64,000 nt of DNA from Sternotherus odoratus. Taxonomy: Eukaryota > Chordata > Testudines > Kinosternidae. A program made the position numbers and the translations under genes. The DNA is taken from positions 62,001-126,000 of the forward strand of contig JAVMKO010000190.1 in the NCBI GenBank assembly GCA_032164245.1, given 5' to 3'. Below are positions 36,966-54,594 of this stretch, piece by piece. Each line of letters begins with the position of its first letter. The first letter of the stretch is position 1. Under the pieces are notes generated by a model. That model saw only the letters and a program-made list of their open reading frames with translations. It was not told the origin of the DNA and did no database searches.

Positions 36966-37170
36966 GGGGGGGTCATGAAGTTCTCCCCGGCACAGACCCT
37001 TCTCCTCCCCCGCGCCAGGGAGCAGCAGTGGGGGAGCCCGGCTCAGCCTCCCCCTGCCCAACGTCACTTCCGGTCCCGGGAGAGTCAGGAACTACATCTT
37101 ACAGCCTGCCCCGGGATTCGCGTTCTCCAGCCTAGGTGTCAGTAGCTGTCACTGCGCATGCTCAGTGTGA
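36966..37170 (+). promoter_or_regulatory. CpG-island promoter copy 2, right part; likely promoter of gene 2
   Basis: Plus strand ACGTCACTTCCGGT (37061-37074) is the CRE/ETS composite, followed by ACTACATCTTACAGCCTGCC (37091-37110), the ZNF143-like motif with one interruption. TGCGCATGCTCAG (37154 region) resembles an NRF1 site. Order and orientation relative to gene 2 equal those of copy 1 relative to gene 1. Confidence 0.65.
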
Positions 37171-38820
37171 GCCCCGAGGCCCGGTGTGGAGGGGAGAACA
37201 AAGCCCAGAGGCGGGTGACGGAGAGACCCGGGGGGGGGGAGTGGGGGGCGGGAAAGTGACTCTCAGCCCTGGGAACCGGGGAGAAGCCTCGGAGCTGCCC
37301 CAGCCCTAGTGGATCCGGCCCTGGCCCCGGCCCTGCTGGGCCTGCGGAGTGGGGGGGTGTCAGGTGGGGGGAGAAGCCGAAGTTGCGGGGGGGGGGAAGG
37401 TCAGTAGGACGCGGGGGGTTGAACTGTCTCTGCCCAGGCAAGAAATCCCCAGGTGGGGGAGTGGTGGGGGGAGGGGAGTTGCCCCCAGATTGCAGTTGCC
37501 AGTCACCTGCCCATCCCCCACTGCTGCCCCCTCCCCTCCCCCAGGGAACCTGCCAGCTCCCCCTCCCCCACCCTCTTAACGCAGCTCCTCAAAGGGCTCC
37601 CTGCCCCCCATGTGAACGGTGGCACTGGGGGGAATTGTTGATGTGCTGGACAGTCCTATAAAATCCAGTCACATCGTCTCTCTTTTCCTCCAGTGAGTGA
37701 AGAGCAACAGATCATCCCCTCCCATCTCGGGGTGTTTCTCTCAGGTTATCAGTGGCGTAGTGATGCATCTTCTCTGCAGATCTCCAAGGTCGACCTAAAC
37801 CATAAACATTTTCCCCACTTTTCCTATAGTCTCTTTCTAACTGAATATGCCCCAAGACTTCCCCCTGACTCTCCAAATATAAAATGCAAAGAAAATCTCA
37901 GATTTACACCTTTTCTCAGATTCTTGAATATGGATATAAAATATTTGCAAATGTTGCCCATTTCCTCTTTATTCATTTATCAAACATTCATCTGAAACAC
38001 TCCGATTTTACCTCATATCAACAACTGATAGAAAATCCCTCTGATTTCCAACTTTCCTCTATATAATTTACAAAAATAGGTTGGAAATCTGAGGGATTTG
38101 GGATCCTTCTTTTTAATTTCTGAACATTGATCTCAAAACTCAAGTTTTGCCTCTTTCTATGTCATTATCAAATATCAGTAAAGAATCCTGTCACATTTGG
38201 GGCTGTTCCCAATGTTTTTAAATCCCAGCAACAAAACTTGTGTCTCAAGTCTCTGTCCTAGATAAGGGAGGTGGGAAGGAGGTTTCCACTACCACACGAT
38301 CATCTCTTCCACAACATTCTGTACTTATTTTTTCTGACATCGGGTTTCATTAAGAGATCATTATTAATCCACAGTCACTGCATGGAAAGACAAGGAGTGA
38401 CTCCAGGACAGTGGGGCCAAATGAGATTAGCAATTCTCCCTGTGAGGAGGGGCTCTCATTAGCTGCCCTCCCCACAGAGCTAAAGGAGCAAAGGTTGCTC
38501 AAATACTCTGTCCCTCTCTGCTCAAGATATTGGGGTTCAGCTTCCTGGGTCTGATGTTGAAGCCTCCATTGTGATGCGGGAGATCAGGCTTAGTAGCTGC
38601 TGCTCCCCCAGCAGGAATCTGTGCTGGGAAGTGACCTTAATTAAAGCTTCTTCTCTGCCCGGCCCATGTGAACAAGAAAAGGAGCAGACAGAGGAAAAGC
38701 CAGTTCCTGACTCCATATCCCTCCTGTTGGGGTTTGGCTGCTGTGGGGTCAGTGTCTGAGGGAATCCCCTAAAAGGACTCCTTTGGTTCTGCTTTTTTCT
38801 AGCCTTGTGTTCAGAGACTA
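37171..38820. other. Non-coding leader region of gene 2, no further gene
   Basis: G-rich to 37.6 kb, then AT-rich (37.75-38.2 kb). It may hold a non-coding first exon of gene 2 but none can be delimited. Confidence 0.4.
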
Positions 38821-39117
38821 GGGGCTGGTCTTCACTACCCACCGGATCAGCGGGTAGCGATCGATCTTCTGGTGATTGATTTCTCGCGTCTTGTGAAGAC
38901 ACGAGAAATCGATCACCCGCGGCTCCCCCGTTGACTCCGGAACTCCATCTTGTCAGGACGCGCAAGCTGGAGTCGAAGGGGGAGCACGCCACCGTCTGCT
39001 GCCGCCGTGAGGACAACAGGTAAGTCAGCAGCAGATCCACAAACTTCAGCTACATGATTCATGTTGCTGAAGTTGCGTATCTGCCGTCGATTCCCCCCTG
39101 GTAGTGAGGACCAGCCC
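38821..39117. mobile_element. PIF/Harbinger-type MITE
   Basis: Starts GGGGCTGGTCTTCACTACC and ends GGTAGTGAGGACCAGCCCT, inverted repeats of about 19 bp. The centre holds another palindrome around GATTTCTCGCGTCTT / AAGACACGAGAAATC. The 3-bp target duplication is unclear. Confidence 0.75.
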
Positions 39118-39354
39118 TTGGTCACAGACTGAGGGGATGGAGAAGGAGAAGGGAGGTTAAAATGTGTCTGTGGGCTTAGCCTTGCAGAAGGAGCCAGGTC
39201 TACACTGTAATATAGACACTGAGCATTTCCCCAGCATGGCAGACTCTAGGATGTCTGTCTGCAGGGAAAGAGCCTGGGGAATCATGATGTGAAATTAACT
39301 AAAGCCTGTTCTGAAATCTCCACAGTTGCCCATCTAACCCTCCCAGGCTGCAGA

Positions 39355-45775
<6,421 letters not shown>

Positions 45776-45882
45776 AGGCCCTATGAATGCACTGAGTGTT
45801 GGAAAAGCTTCAGTTAACACTCAATCTTTCTTAGTCATCAGAGAATTTGCAAGGCAGATCAACACCATAAAAGTGTCTAGGA

Positions 45883-46431
45883 CAGGGGTCTCAAACCAAA
45901 ATGCTCATGATGGCCACATAAGGACTAGTACGGCGGTTTTCAACATGGGAGTCGCGACTCCTTGGGGGGTCGCTGACTGCCTCCCAAGGGGTCACAAACC
46001 CCTGTGCAGGCTGTGAAACTGCCGAATTGATGAATTTTCATTTCGGCAGCTTTTCGGCTAACATACCCACTCTCCCAATTCTCCGCGCAAGTGCTTCCGA
46101 ACGCAGAAGCAATCACTTCGGCAGAGAGTTGGGAGTTCTCTGAATGTATGCCGAAAAGTCACAGAATGTGGAATTAATCAATTCGGTGGCTTTTTGGTGG
46201 ACACAGAAAGGTCATGCCAAGAAGCCGTTTGTGAAAAAAAGAGTTGCAGTTCTCACAAGTTTGAGAACTGTTGGACTAGTACATTGGCCCAAGGACCACA
46301 TCACTGACACCACCTCTTGCTGCCCTGGTCCTCCCTGCACTCCACTCCTTCCCTAAGGCCACTGCCATGCCTCTTCCCACCTTTTTTCTACCCCATTCCA
46401 ACCCCTTCCAGGTGCATATTTGAGACCCCTG
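45883..46431. mobile_element. hAT element just 3' of gene 2, host to a second insertion
   Basis: Termini CAGGGGTCTCAAACC and ATTTGAGACCCCTG. Flanks GTCTAGGA (45875-45882) and GTCTAGGG (46432-46439) match at 7 of 8. Same family as 19034-20898. It begins 107 bp after the gene 2 stop and so may lie in its 3' UTR. Confidence 0.85.
45931..46273. mobile_element. Nested hAT-type element
   Basis: Starts CGGCGGTTTTCAACATGGG and ends CAAGTTTGAGAACTGTTG. A perfect 8-bp duplication GACTAGTA lies at 45923-45930 and 46274-46281. It sits inside the outer element and is therefore younger. Confidence 0.85.
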
Positions 46432-46719
46432 GTCTAGGGCTATCAAGATACCATTTTTCTTTAATACTTTGGCTGATTCCCACATAGTAACTTTTAAAGC
46501 TGTTTGAACTCTGTGCAGCACCGTTATCCCTCAGCTTGTCCAGATGAGGGGCCCATTTTTGCCTTTTATAGTTACCCATGTTTTGAGGTTGACCCATTTG
46601 TCCCTTCTTTCAACTCCATTGTCCCATGAGTAATTTGAGTCTGCCGCTCCTACTGGGAACCAGGGTACATCACATTTATACTATTCCTTCTAGTTATTGT
46701 TACGCCTGGTTATTGTTAG

Positions 46720-48640
46720 GCCTGGTCTACAGAATGAGTTTAGGTCGACTTTAGCAGCATTACATTAATTTAACCCTGTACCCAGCCTCATAATGATGCC
46801 ATTTCTGTTGACTTAAAGGGCTTTTAAAATTGATTTCTGTGCTCCTTCCTGACAAGCAGAGTAGTGCTGAAATAGACATCTCCAGGTCAAACTTGAGTTA
46901 ATGAAGATGGAATTGGATGGTATTGGCCTCTGGGAGCTATCCTACAGTGCTCCATTGTGACCACTCTGAACAGTACTCTGAACTCGGATGCACTAGCCAG
47001 GTAGAGAAGAAAAGCCCTGGGAACTTTTGAATGTCATTTCCTCTTTTGCCAGCATGGTGAGCTCATCTGCACAGGAGACCAAGCAAAAGACTTGCAAAAG
47101 AGCTCCAGCATGGACCACACAGGAGGTGCTGAATCTGATCACCGGATGGGGAGATGAATCTGTGTTGGCAGAACTGCCATCCAAAAAAAGAAATGCCAAT
47201 GCATATGACAAAGTGTCCAAAGGCCTGATGGATAGAGGCCATGGCAGGGATGCATAACAGTGCTGTGTTAAAATTAAGGAGTTGAGGCAAGCCTATCAGA
47301 AAACCAAAGAACCCAACAGATGCTACGGGTCACAGCCCAAGACATGCCGCTTCCACAGTGAGCTGCATGCCATTCTAGGGGTGTGGGCCACAACTACCCC
47401 ACCCATGCCTGTGGACCCCACAGATGGGGTCATTATCAGCATGGCAGAGGATATGCTGGATGAGGAAGATGAGGAGGAGTATGACAGCGAGGAGTCTACA
47501 AGAACAGGCAACCGGAGACACCTATCTCCCCAAAAGCCAGGAGCTCTTTATCACTCTGGAGCCAGTAACCTCTCAACCCTCCCAAGAAGGTATCCCAGAC
47601 GGGGAAGGTGTACAAGGCAGTCCTGGTGAGTGTCCCTTGTTCAATGGAGTCCCTGCTTGACAAGCAACCCTTTTTTAATGATTACTTTGCACGGAGGACT
47701 TGGAGTGCAATAGTGGACAGTACTGCTGTTTTCTACATAAGTCTGCAAACATGTCTGGGGATGGAACATTAATCCTACAGGGTCCTCTTCAAAAATCTCT
47801 CCTGGAACTGCTGTAAAAGTCTGGCAGACTTTCCTCACCTGTGCAAAGATCTCTTAGGATCTGTCTTTCCTCTGAGCCCTGGAGGTCTGAGACCCATGAC
47901 TCTTCCATGACTTTTTTTATGGTCTCAGTGTTTGCAGCATCCATTCTGTAACTGTCTGTGCTATGGGGAGGTGGCTGTTCCTAGTGGGATGGTTGTCTGT
48001 TTCTTAAAAGAAATCCTCCCAGTAGTTCCTCAAACTTGGGGGGAGGGTATGAATCTGGCTAGTAGGTAGCATCTGGGATTGTTTGTCCATGTCTTCTCTT
48101 ACCGCAGTGGGGGAGGGGGACATAGACATTGTGCTGTTCGCATCTGGCTAGCAGGGGTCTTCCCCGATACCAGCCATGCACTGGGTGATGGGGTGCAACA
48201 GTCATGAGAGAGAACTTTTTTAAATAAATACTACTCTCCCTTTTTTATCTCACAGCTGAAACTCTTCCCAGCTTCCCCCTCCCATCCGCTTCCCACAGGC
48301 TTGTACAGATAAGACGGTGAAAAAACCGCATGCAGATGAGATGTTCACGGCGCTCATGCAGTCCTCCCAGACTGAAAGAGCAGAGATTAGGGCTTGGAGA
48401 CAATCAATGCTGGATGGCCAGAAAGCAGTAACTCAGCGTGAGGAAAGAAGGGATGAGCCGGAGCAGAGAAGGGATGAAAGGGAGCAATGGAAGAACAGGC
48501 ATGAACAAAAGAGGGATGAGAGAGATGAGAGAAGGCAGAAAGCAAGGCTCAGTCTACTGGCGGATCAAACCGACATGTTCCGGCATCTGTTGGAGCTGCA
48601 GGAAAGGCAGCTGGAGTAAAGACTGTTGGCTAAAAATTAG
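46720..48640 (+). mobile_element. PIF/Harbinger element with Myb/SANT-like gene, degraded
   Basis: The left end carries GGCCTGGTCTACAGAATGAG, GTCGACTTTAGCAGCATTAC and GGGAGCTATCCTACAGTGCT, as in reptilian PIF/Harbinger ends. The Myb/SANT-like gene follows: RAPAWTTQEVLNLITGWG, LPSKKRNANAYDKVSKGL and MDRGHGRDA, then an in-frame TAA where Gln is expected (near 47255), then VKIKELRQAYQKTKE and TCRFHSELHAILG. An acidic stretch and a shift near 47500 follow. A second exon-like part (48310-48619) encodes a charged Arg/Glu coiled coil (DEMFTALMQSSQTERA...LLADQTDMFRHLLELQERQ). These proteins normally assist the Harbinger transposase. The transposase and the right end are not visible. Confidence 0.75.
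47831..47906 (-). pseudogene. KRAB-B exon fragment inside the Harbinger intron
   Basis: On the minus strand it reads GAAGAGTCATGGGTCTCAGA, CCTCCAGGGCTCAGAGGAAA and CTTTGCACAGGTGAGG, encoding [20 protein letters not shown]. It is colinear with the 3' two-thirds of the KRAB-B exon of genes 1 and 2, including the splice donor and the next few intron bases. It lies between the two Myb-gene exons in opposite orientation. Confidence 0.8.
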
Positions 48641-49059
48641 ATGTAATATAGAAATGAACATGTTGGAATAATTACCACATGAGAGAAAGGAATGTAAAAA
48701 GAGCTCTGTTCCCCCAAACCACAACAAGAACATCAGAGACAGTGGTCAATCTACAAGGCCAATCTCATTGTACCATTACTGCCTTGGACAGAAAGTCTGT
48801 TTTGAGAAGAAAAGAGGCTCTGTAACACGTTGTATGGAGAAGCTGCTGTTCTTGTTGTTCTTTGTTTCCTGTTGCTGACTTTGTGTGATAAAAGGGTCAA
48901 ATAGACTATTGTGATCTATCATACCCTGAAAGTAGATCTGTTAAAGAGAGAAAACCTGAAAGAGTAGAGATAGTGGAATATATGTTAAGTTAATCAGTTA
49001 GAAGAATGCATGTGAATGTATGCATGGTCTAGAAACAAGTGACACATTTTAAACAAATA

Positions 49060-49702
49060 CTTCAAAAATTTGGTCACAGTCCTTGGACTGAACGCGCTCT
49101 GGCTGATGTTCACACTATTTCTGATTTGGAGGAATGATTGGCCCAGTATATCCTCCTATATAAGCCCCACAGTCCTGCAAAAAGGATGCAGCAGCAATTT
49201 GGCTTTTATGGGAAGAATGTAATGATTGCTGTCTCTGTTTAGCTATTAGCAAGGAAGGGAAAGCAAACTTGCAGGCCAAATTGATCCAAGCAGAAGAAGG
49301 GGCAGACAATTTGAAAGTTTTGATAGTGAACACTAGAGACCAGTTAGAGACTAATCAAAGCCAATTAGAAATGTTAAAAGAGGCACTTCAGGAATGCAAA
49401 GAAAGGGAAGGAGTCCTAGGAGATTAGGTTACAGCCACTAAGGAAATAGAAAAAGAGAACCAGTTCCTGCAAGGCATGGTAAAGAAACTTACATTGTAGC
49501 AAGGATGGGGTTCATCAAACCATGGCTGCTGTTAATTATTAAGCACCTAAGGCAGAAATTGGGGTTTGCCACCCGACAAGTGGCAGCAGTAATGACAGGA
49601 GAGAGAGATGAGAGCTATTCTAAAGGAGATTTGTATTGGGAAGATGAGGCATGGGACCCCAGAGAGAATTGGGATGCAGATATTTGGGGCAGTAGATCAT
49701 AA
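49060..49702 (+). mobile_element. ERV gag-like remnant
   Basis: Broken frames on the plus strand include PWTERALADVHTISDLEE (49083-49135), a coiled-coil stretch (AKLIQAEEGADNL...LEMLKEALQECKEREG, 49256-49427) and a C-terminal piece with YWEDEAWDPRENWD (49630-49690). These resemble ERV Gag parts in order, with several stops. Assignment is moderate; it may belong with the protease remnant at 52 kb and the LTR at 53.7 kb. Confidence 0.45.
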
Positions 49703-49713
49703 GGATACTCCCG

Positions 49714-49859
49714 CAGTGGTTGTGCTCCCACTCCCACAGCCGCCCTTGAAAAATGCACAACAATCACTACTGCAGCCCGGAGGGGAACACGTCCGCGGCC
49801 CGGTAGCAAAGGCTCCACGGACCGGTACCGGTCCGCGGACCTGGGGTTGGGGACCACTG
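49714..49859. mobile_element. Short hAT-type element
   Basis: Begins CAGTGGTTGTGCTCC and ends CGGACCTGGGGTTGGGGACC plus ACTG. The right end is typical of hAT elements with a GGTCCGCGGACC interior. A target duplication was not found. It interrupts the ERV remnant. Confidence 0.5.
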
Positions 49860-49862
49860 GGT

Positions 49863-51359
49863 TAGAGGACCTGATGGATTTGTCTTACATTGTTTTCATT
49901 GTATTTAGGTTTGTTTATAATCTTTCCCAAACTTTTCAATCATCAGAATGTCTGATCTAAACGTTATCTTTGTGAGAGCAACTAAAACAGGAATTCAAAC
50001 AAAGGTCATTAAATCTCTCTCTCTCTCTCCCATGTTCCTTTCCTTGGCAATAAGAGTGAGAGTTGCAGTAGCAGTGTAAAGTGCCAGCTTTCAATACCCT
50101 TCTATTCAACCGTTAGATGGTATATTTATTTAGAATTGGATAGAAATCTTCTATTTCAGTCCTATTCATGTAAAAAAGGTTAAAATATCGTGGGGGGGGG
50201 AGAGGTGGTGTTTCACAACTTTTTTTTCTGTTGGCGGAACTGAAATTTAGTTTAAGATACTTTGCTTTTCAGTAAATGTTTACTTTATAAAGAAAGTTTC
50301 CCGTGTTAAACCTAAACAGAATAAGATCAAGGCATATCATATAACTTGAAAATCTTGGTTAGAGATATATTGAAACACATGTATGTATGTTTGTTTGTTT
50401 AACTAGCAAAATATTTAAGTTCAAATATGCAACAAGGCCTTATTTAAGCTTATTAGAGAAATGTGGAATGATCTTCAGAATTATTTCAGCTGTATGTTAA
50501 AACATTTCTAGCATGCATAGTACAAGCAGTAAATTTCTTACTTGCACCTCTTGCCTTATACTTGAATTTACTAGACAAGTTTTTCATATTATTGCATGTT
50601 CTGTATTTCTGTTATGCTTATTACTACAATGTATATTTGAATACACAATTGAGACCAACTTTTTAAATGTTAAAAAAAGGAATCAGCCAGCTTTTCTTCT
50701 CTCCATCAAGTTCTGTATTTCTAAGGAGCAAATAAACAAGCCAGGCAAGGCGTATCAGGTTTTTATTTCTTTCTTGTGAATTTTTCAGGTTTTAGGGGGA
50801 ATATCCCTATGTTTTTTCTGTAACTTTATAACTCAACAGAGGGGGGATTCCTCTGTGGTGTGGGGATTTTCCTCTGCTTCTTTTTGTGACTGCTTTTCCA
50901 TTGATTTTTATAAAGGATTTGTTTCTTTTTTCCCTTGAATTAAACCTTTCTTAAAGACTGACTTTTTTCCATGGTGTAGATCCAGGCTTTGGATTGGCTC
51001 ACCTAGGAGAATTGGTGAATTGTTTATTTTCAAGCCTTTCTGAGGAAGGGAGGTGTAGGCTTTGGGGGATTTGGGGGAAAGAGGGGGCTTCAAGTGGCCC
51101 TGACCCTCATTCTGTGGTTATACTTGAAGGTGGCAGCATACTGTTCCTCCAGGTCCAGAAGAAGCTTGTGTATAGGGAGGAAGTTTTAACCTAAGCTGGT
51201 AAAATAAGCTTAGGGGATTTGTTTCATGTGGGTCCCGACAGCTGTACCCTAGAGTTCAGAGTGGGGAGAGAACCCTGACAGATTGCCCATTGGGAAAAAC
51301 TGACCACAGAAATCCACAGACTCATGGGGACAGGAACAAAGAGCTGGGGGGCTTCAATA
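49863..51359. other. AT-rich sequence, no gene
   Basis: Short frames only. Contains a CT-rich tract (50012-50031). It separates the two ERV parts. Confidence 0.45.
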
Positions 51360-51671
51360 GGGGTCGGGGTCCCAGGGGTGGTGGTTAGGGGTGGGGGATC
51401 ATGGAATAAAGAGCAGGGGACTTAGATAGGGGGTAGGGGTCTGGGGGGCAGTTAAAGTGGGGGTCTTCAGAGTCAGGCAATCAGGAATGGGGGGGTTGGA
51501 TGAGTTGGGAGTTCTGAGATAGGCAGACAGGGTGGTAAGTGGGTGGGGGTTGGGTAGGGGGCAGGGCCAGGCTGCTTGGGAAGGCACAGCCTTCCCTACC
51601 CCACCCTCTGGCCCTCCGCACAATTTTGAAACCAAACTTCACCTTTGGGCCAAAATGTTCACCCACCCCTG
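51360..51671 (-). mobile_element. hAT-type element end (inverted relative of 32998)
   Basis: Ends with TTTGGGCCAAAATGTTCACC and CACCCCTG, the reverse of the CAGGGGTGGGCAAAC...TTTGGCCC terminus, preceded by family-typical G-rich interior (GGGTTGGGTAGGGGGCAGGG). Confidence 0.65.
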
Positions 51672-52620
51672 TTCTAGAGGATGATCCCAGGGCAGAGGAA
51701 GTAACAGGGGGAAAGGTAGACTATACCCAGAGTTACTGATATATAATGGGTATGATGAAGGTAAGCAGTCTGATGCCTCAGACACCACTACGGCTGACGT
51801 GCAACATAGTATGGAGAGCTTTGATGCAGTTGGGAGGAGATAGAGAAAAGTGCGACTGAGCACCTATGACCGACCTCATTAAAGAGGTTACAAGATTACA
51901 AGCAGAACAGTGGAAAAATGTGGTGGATGTAGAGGGCCTAAGCCTCCCCCTCTTCCTCCTACAATAGAGGATGACCTGGTAAATTTTAGGGGGTCCCCAC
52001 TGAACAGAGTCCATGCTGAATAATGGAGGAGCACAGCAGTGGAAACAGAGAAATTGACCTGGGACCCAGGTGGAAGACCCCAACTCTACATTCAGCAGGG
52101 AACCAAGCTCCCACCTTAGCCATAATTGACACAGGAGCCTCAGTTTCTTTAATTAAAGCAACCCCTCAAAAAGGAATTAAGGGTCAGCCAGTGGTCCTGC
52201 AATCATTGCAAGGAAAGCCCAGTACTGGACAAGAATGGACACAGGTCCCATTTCCGGGGCAGGGTTTCCTTTTTCAGTTTCATGCTTCAAGACATCAGGG
52301 GATTTAATTCAAACCAAGTTGATGACTAACAAAGTCATTTTGGGCACAGATTGGCAATTTAATAATAATATTATAATTGATTTACCTCGAGGCTCTCGCT
52401 GGAGATTAGAAGATCTTCCTCCATATTTATCCACAAAAAGATATAACGATATTGTGGAGAAGGGGAAGAATGAGACAATTGTGGCTCTTACAGCCGACCA
52501 GAGCGAAGAATGGTGTGTAAAATTTACAACAGTCTGGATGAAAAAGAATGTGGAAAAATAGATGCTTGTGTTAGAATTGTAGGTGAATGGGGACCCCCCA
52601 GACACAGTATCGGTGCCCCA
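51672..52620 (+). mobile_element. ERV protease-region remnant
   Basis: The aspartic-protease active-site motif LAIIDTGASVSLI lies at about 52116-52154, with D-T-G-A-S codons from 52128. A frameshift near 52265-52300 separates it from the downstream NKVILGTDWQFN motif (about 52330-52362) and LEDLPPYLSTKRY. Upstream gag-like sequence is stop-ridden. No reverse transcriptase or envelope is visible. Inactive by its breaks. Confidence 0.65.
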
Positions 52621-52756
52621 GGGAAGCTGAGGAGCAGCTGGTGCAAATCATTAAGGACCATTCTACAGCAACCTAATTAACCACAAACAAGCTCTCATTA
52701 TGGTCCAGCCAGACAGGAAATGAGCAGGAATTCTTGCTGTTCAGCCATGGACAGAC

Positions 52757-53520
52757 TTACACAATGGCACAGCAGTGAGTGTGTTGTGGAACCTGGTCTG
52801 AGGAAAAAATTGGAAGTGATCACTCAGTGAGAAAAAAACTAGTGTCATGAGAAGCAACAGTCAAGTAAGTAGTTGTGGCTGAGTGGTTGGCAATATACTT
52901 GAAATTTAGTGGGGTCTCTCTGCACAGGTTCAAATCCTGTCAACTACAGAGGAAAACCTGGTTGTTTAGTTTCAGTGCCTGAGCATCCTTTGTGTGAATG
53001 GGAGCTAAATCTTGTCTCATTCTCAGGCTATGTCTACACAGCAAAGTTATGCTGCTTTAGTTAAAGTGTTATAATTCAAAACTAGGCTCCTTGTGTCACC
53101 ACAGACTGCACAGCTCTAGCAACTCTTGCATTGCCCCAGAGAGCAGTGCACTGTGGGTAACTATCGCACTGTGCAACTGTCTGCAGGGTGTTTTGGGAAG
53201 GATTTGCAAAGACTCATGCGCTGGCACAGCATCATATGATGCAGGTTTCTCTATCCCATTGCTCCATGAGCATCCTACTAGATTGCCAGCTGCTTTTCAA
53301 CTGAAGTGTGTGTGTGTTGTGGAAGGGTGAATGTGTTGGCACTCCATCTCTATGTTCAGGCAGCTGCTGGAAGCAACAATCCTTAGGCAAGGGAAAGGGG
53401 CCAGCTCGACATCAGCTCCCACTTCTCTCACTGGCTCAGCACAGCACAGCAATCTCTGACACACTCTCTCTCTACTCTCTCCTTTGGGGATCCAGCAGGA
53501 CAGGGGAAGGCAGCAGGTGA
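52757..53520 (+). repeat. Composite dispersed repeat carrying tRNA-Ser (copy B)
   Basis: Homologous to copy A on both sides of the tRNA-Ser: GGAAGTGATCACTCAGTGAG upstream, and CTGAGCATCCTTTGTGTGAA, GGCTATGTCTACACAGCAAA, GTGCACTGTGGGTAACTATC and TTTTCAACTGAAGTG downstream. The right part adds a CTCTCTCTAC-rich end. Confidence 0.75.
52869..52948 (+). pseudogene. tRNA-Ser(TGA)-like pseudogene
   Basis: The 80-nt sequence has perfect acceptor GTAGTTG/CAACTAC and T arm ACAGG-TTCAAAT-CCTGT, and a serine-type long variable arm. The anticodon loop CTTGAAA gives TGA. The D loop lacks about two bases and the anticodon stem ATATA/TTTAG has two mismatches. Acceptor stems equal those of 30165-30245, so both derive from one source. 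Confidence 0.75.
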
Positions 53521-53713
53521 TTCTAATTTCTTGGTTCTATTGGGTGTAGTTGTGTAGTGTGTGCAGGGGAGGAACATGCTACATGCCCAGCGGACTTTAT
53601 TCTCCAGCCTGGATGCCAGGAAGATGCTCCTTCAACTCCACACACATGTAGATAAATCTATGCATTTTTGTGTAACTTTTATATGACTTTTCTGTTAACT
53701 TTTCATATAACCT

Positions 53714-54435
53714 TGTGTTAGAAACTCTGTGTTAAACTTTTGGCAATATGTTATAGCCCCTAAGGTAGGATAATTAAGGTAGAAGAAAAATGTCTTTTTG
53801 TTAGGAGTAGAATAAGATCTTTCCCCCACTTTGTAATCAATTGCCCTGTTGGATTAACAAGATGTGAATGAGGAAGGCCTGGAAGGCAGGCACCTCCAGA
53901 TAGCCGCAACCCTTGGAGAGGGGATGGGAGCCAGAAGCAAGGACAATCAAATGTGTCAAGTGGGCTGACTAAAGAAGATCAGACATATTGATGGCCTGGG
54001 GGGTTAGAAGCGAGCACCTTCTTTTTGGAACACCCTCTCTGCAGCATTGGAACAACAACCAGGGACACAAGGGACCAACTGACACAGATCCAGTGATTCT
54101 GGGACAGATTTGCATAGGAGAGAAGCTGCTATAAAAGTGAGGTGTTTTGCAGAAGACCCCTGGTCTCATCTTGTCAACTTCAGAGCATCGATCTGGATCG
54201 GCAGAAGCCCGGCTCAACCCCTCCCTCACCTAACTCACCTGGCCAGTGCAGTTAAGGGGAGCAACTCGTTCATAACAATGGCAAGACGGAGTATGTTTGT
54301 CTGTGTGTGTGTGAGTGCATGAGTGTGATATAGATCATATGCATATGATAGTATTGATTATTGCATGTATTATTAATAAATGTGGCATTTTGCCTTATCC
54401 CCCCCTGAAAAGATCCTGTGCAGTATTTTAAGTAC
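53714..54435 (+). mobile_element. ERV-type LTR, plus orientation
   Basis: Begins TGTGTTAGAAACTCTGTG, contains GGACAATCAAATGTGTC, GGACAGATTTGCATAGGAGA, a TATAAAAGTG box (54130-54139) and AATAAATGTGGCATTTTGCC (54376 region), and ends near TTTTAAGTACA. The order is that of a promoter-R-U5 structure. Ends are approximate. It could be the 3' LTR of the ERV remnant upstream. Confidence 0.6.
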
Positions 54436-54529
54436 AAAACACAAAAAGGTTCTTCTTAGGAAATGCAATATCCTGAAGAGATAAAGTGAGATGAAAGACA
54501 CCCATATTTAATTTCTTAGTGCATATTTC

Positions 54530-54594
54530 ATCAACTGAGCGGGGATTTGAAGCCTGGACCCTCAGATTAACAGTCTGACTGACCTAGCCAAGCT
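54530..54594 (-). pseudogene. tRNA-Lys-derived pseudogene with D-arm deletion
   Basis: The minus strand reads GGCTAGGTCAG, then directly TCAGA-CTGTTAA-TCTGA and GGGTCCAGGCTTCAAATC. Compared with tRNA-Lys about 11 D-arm bases are gone, and the anticodon is GTT instead of TTT. Acceptor ends do not pair. Confidence 0.6.
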
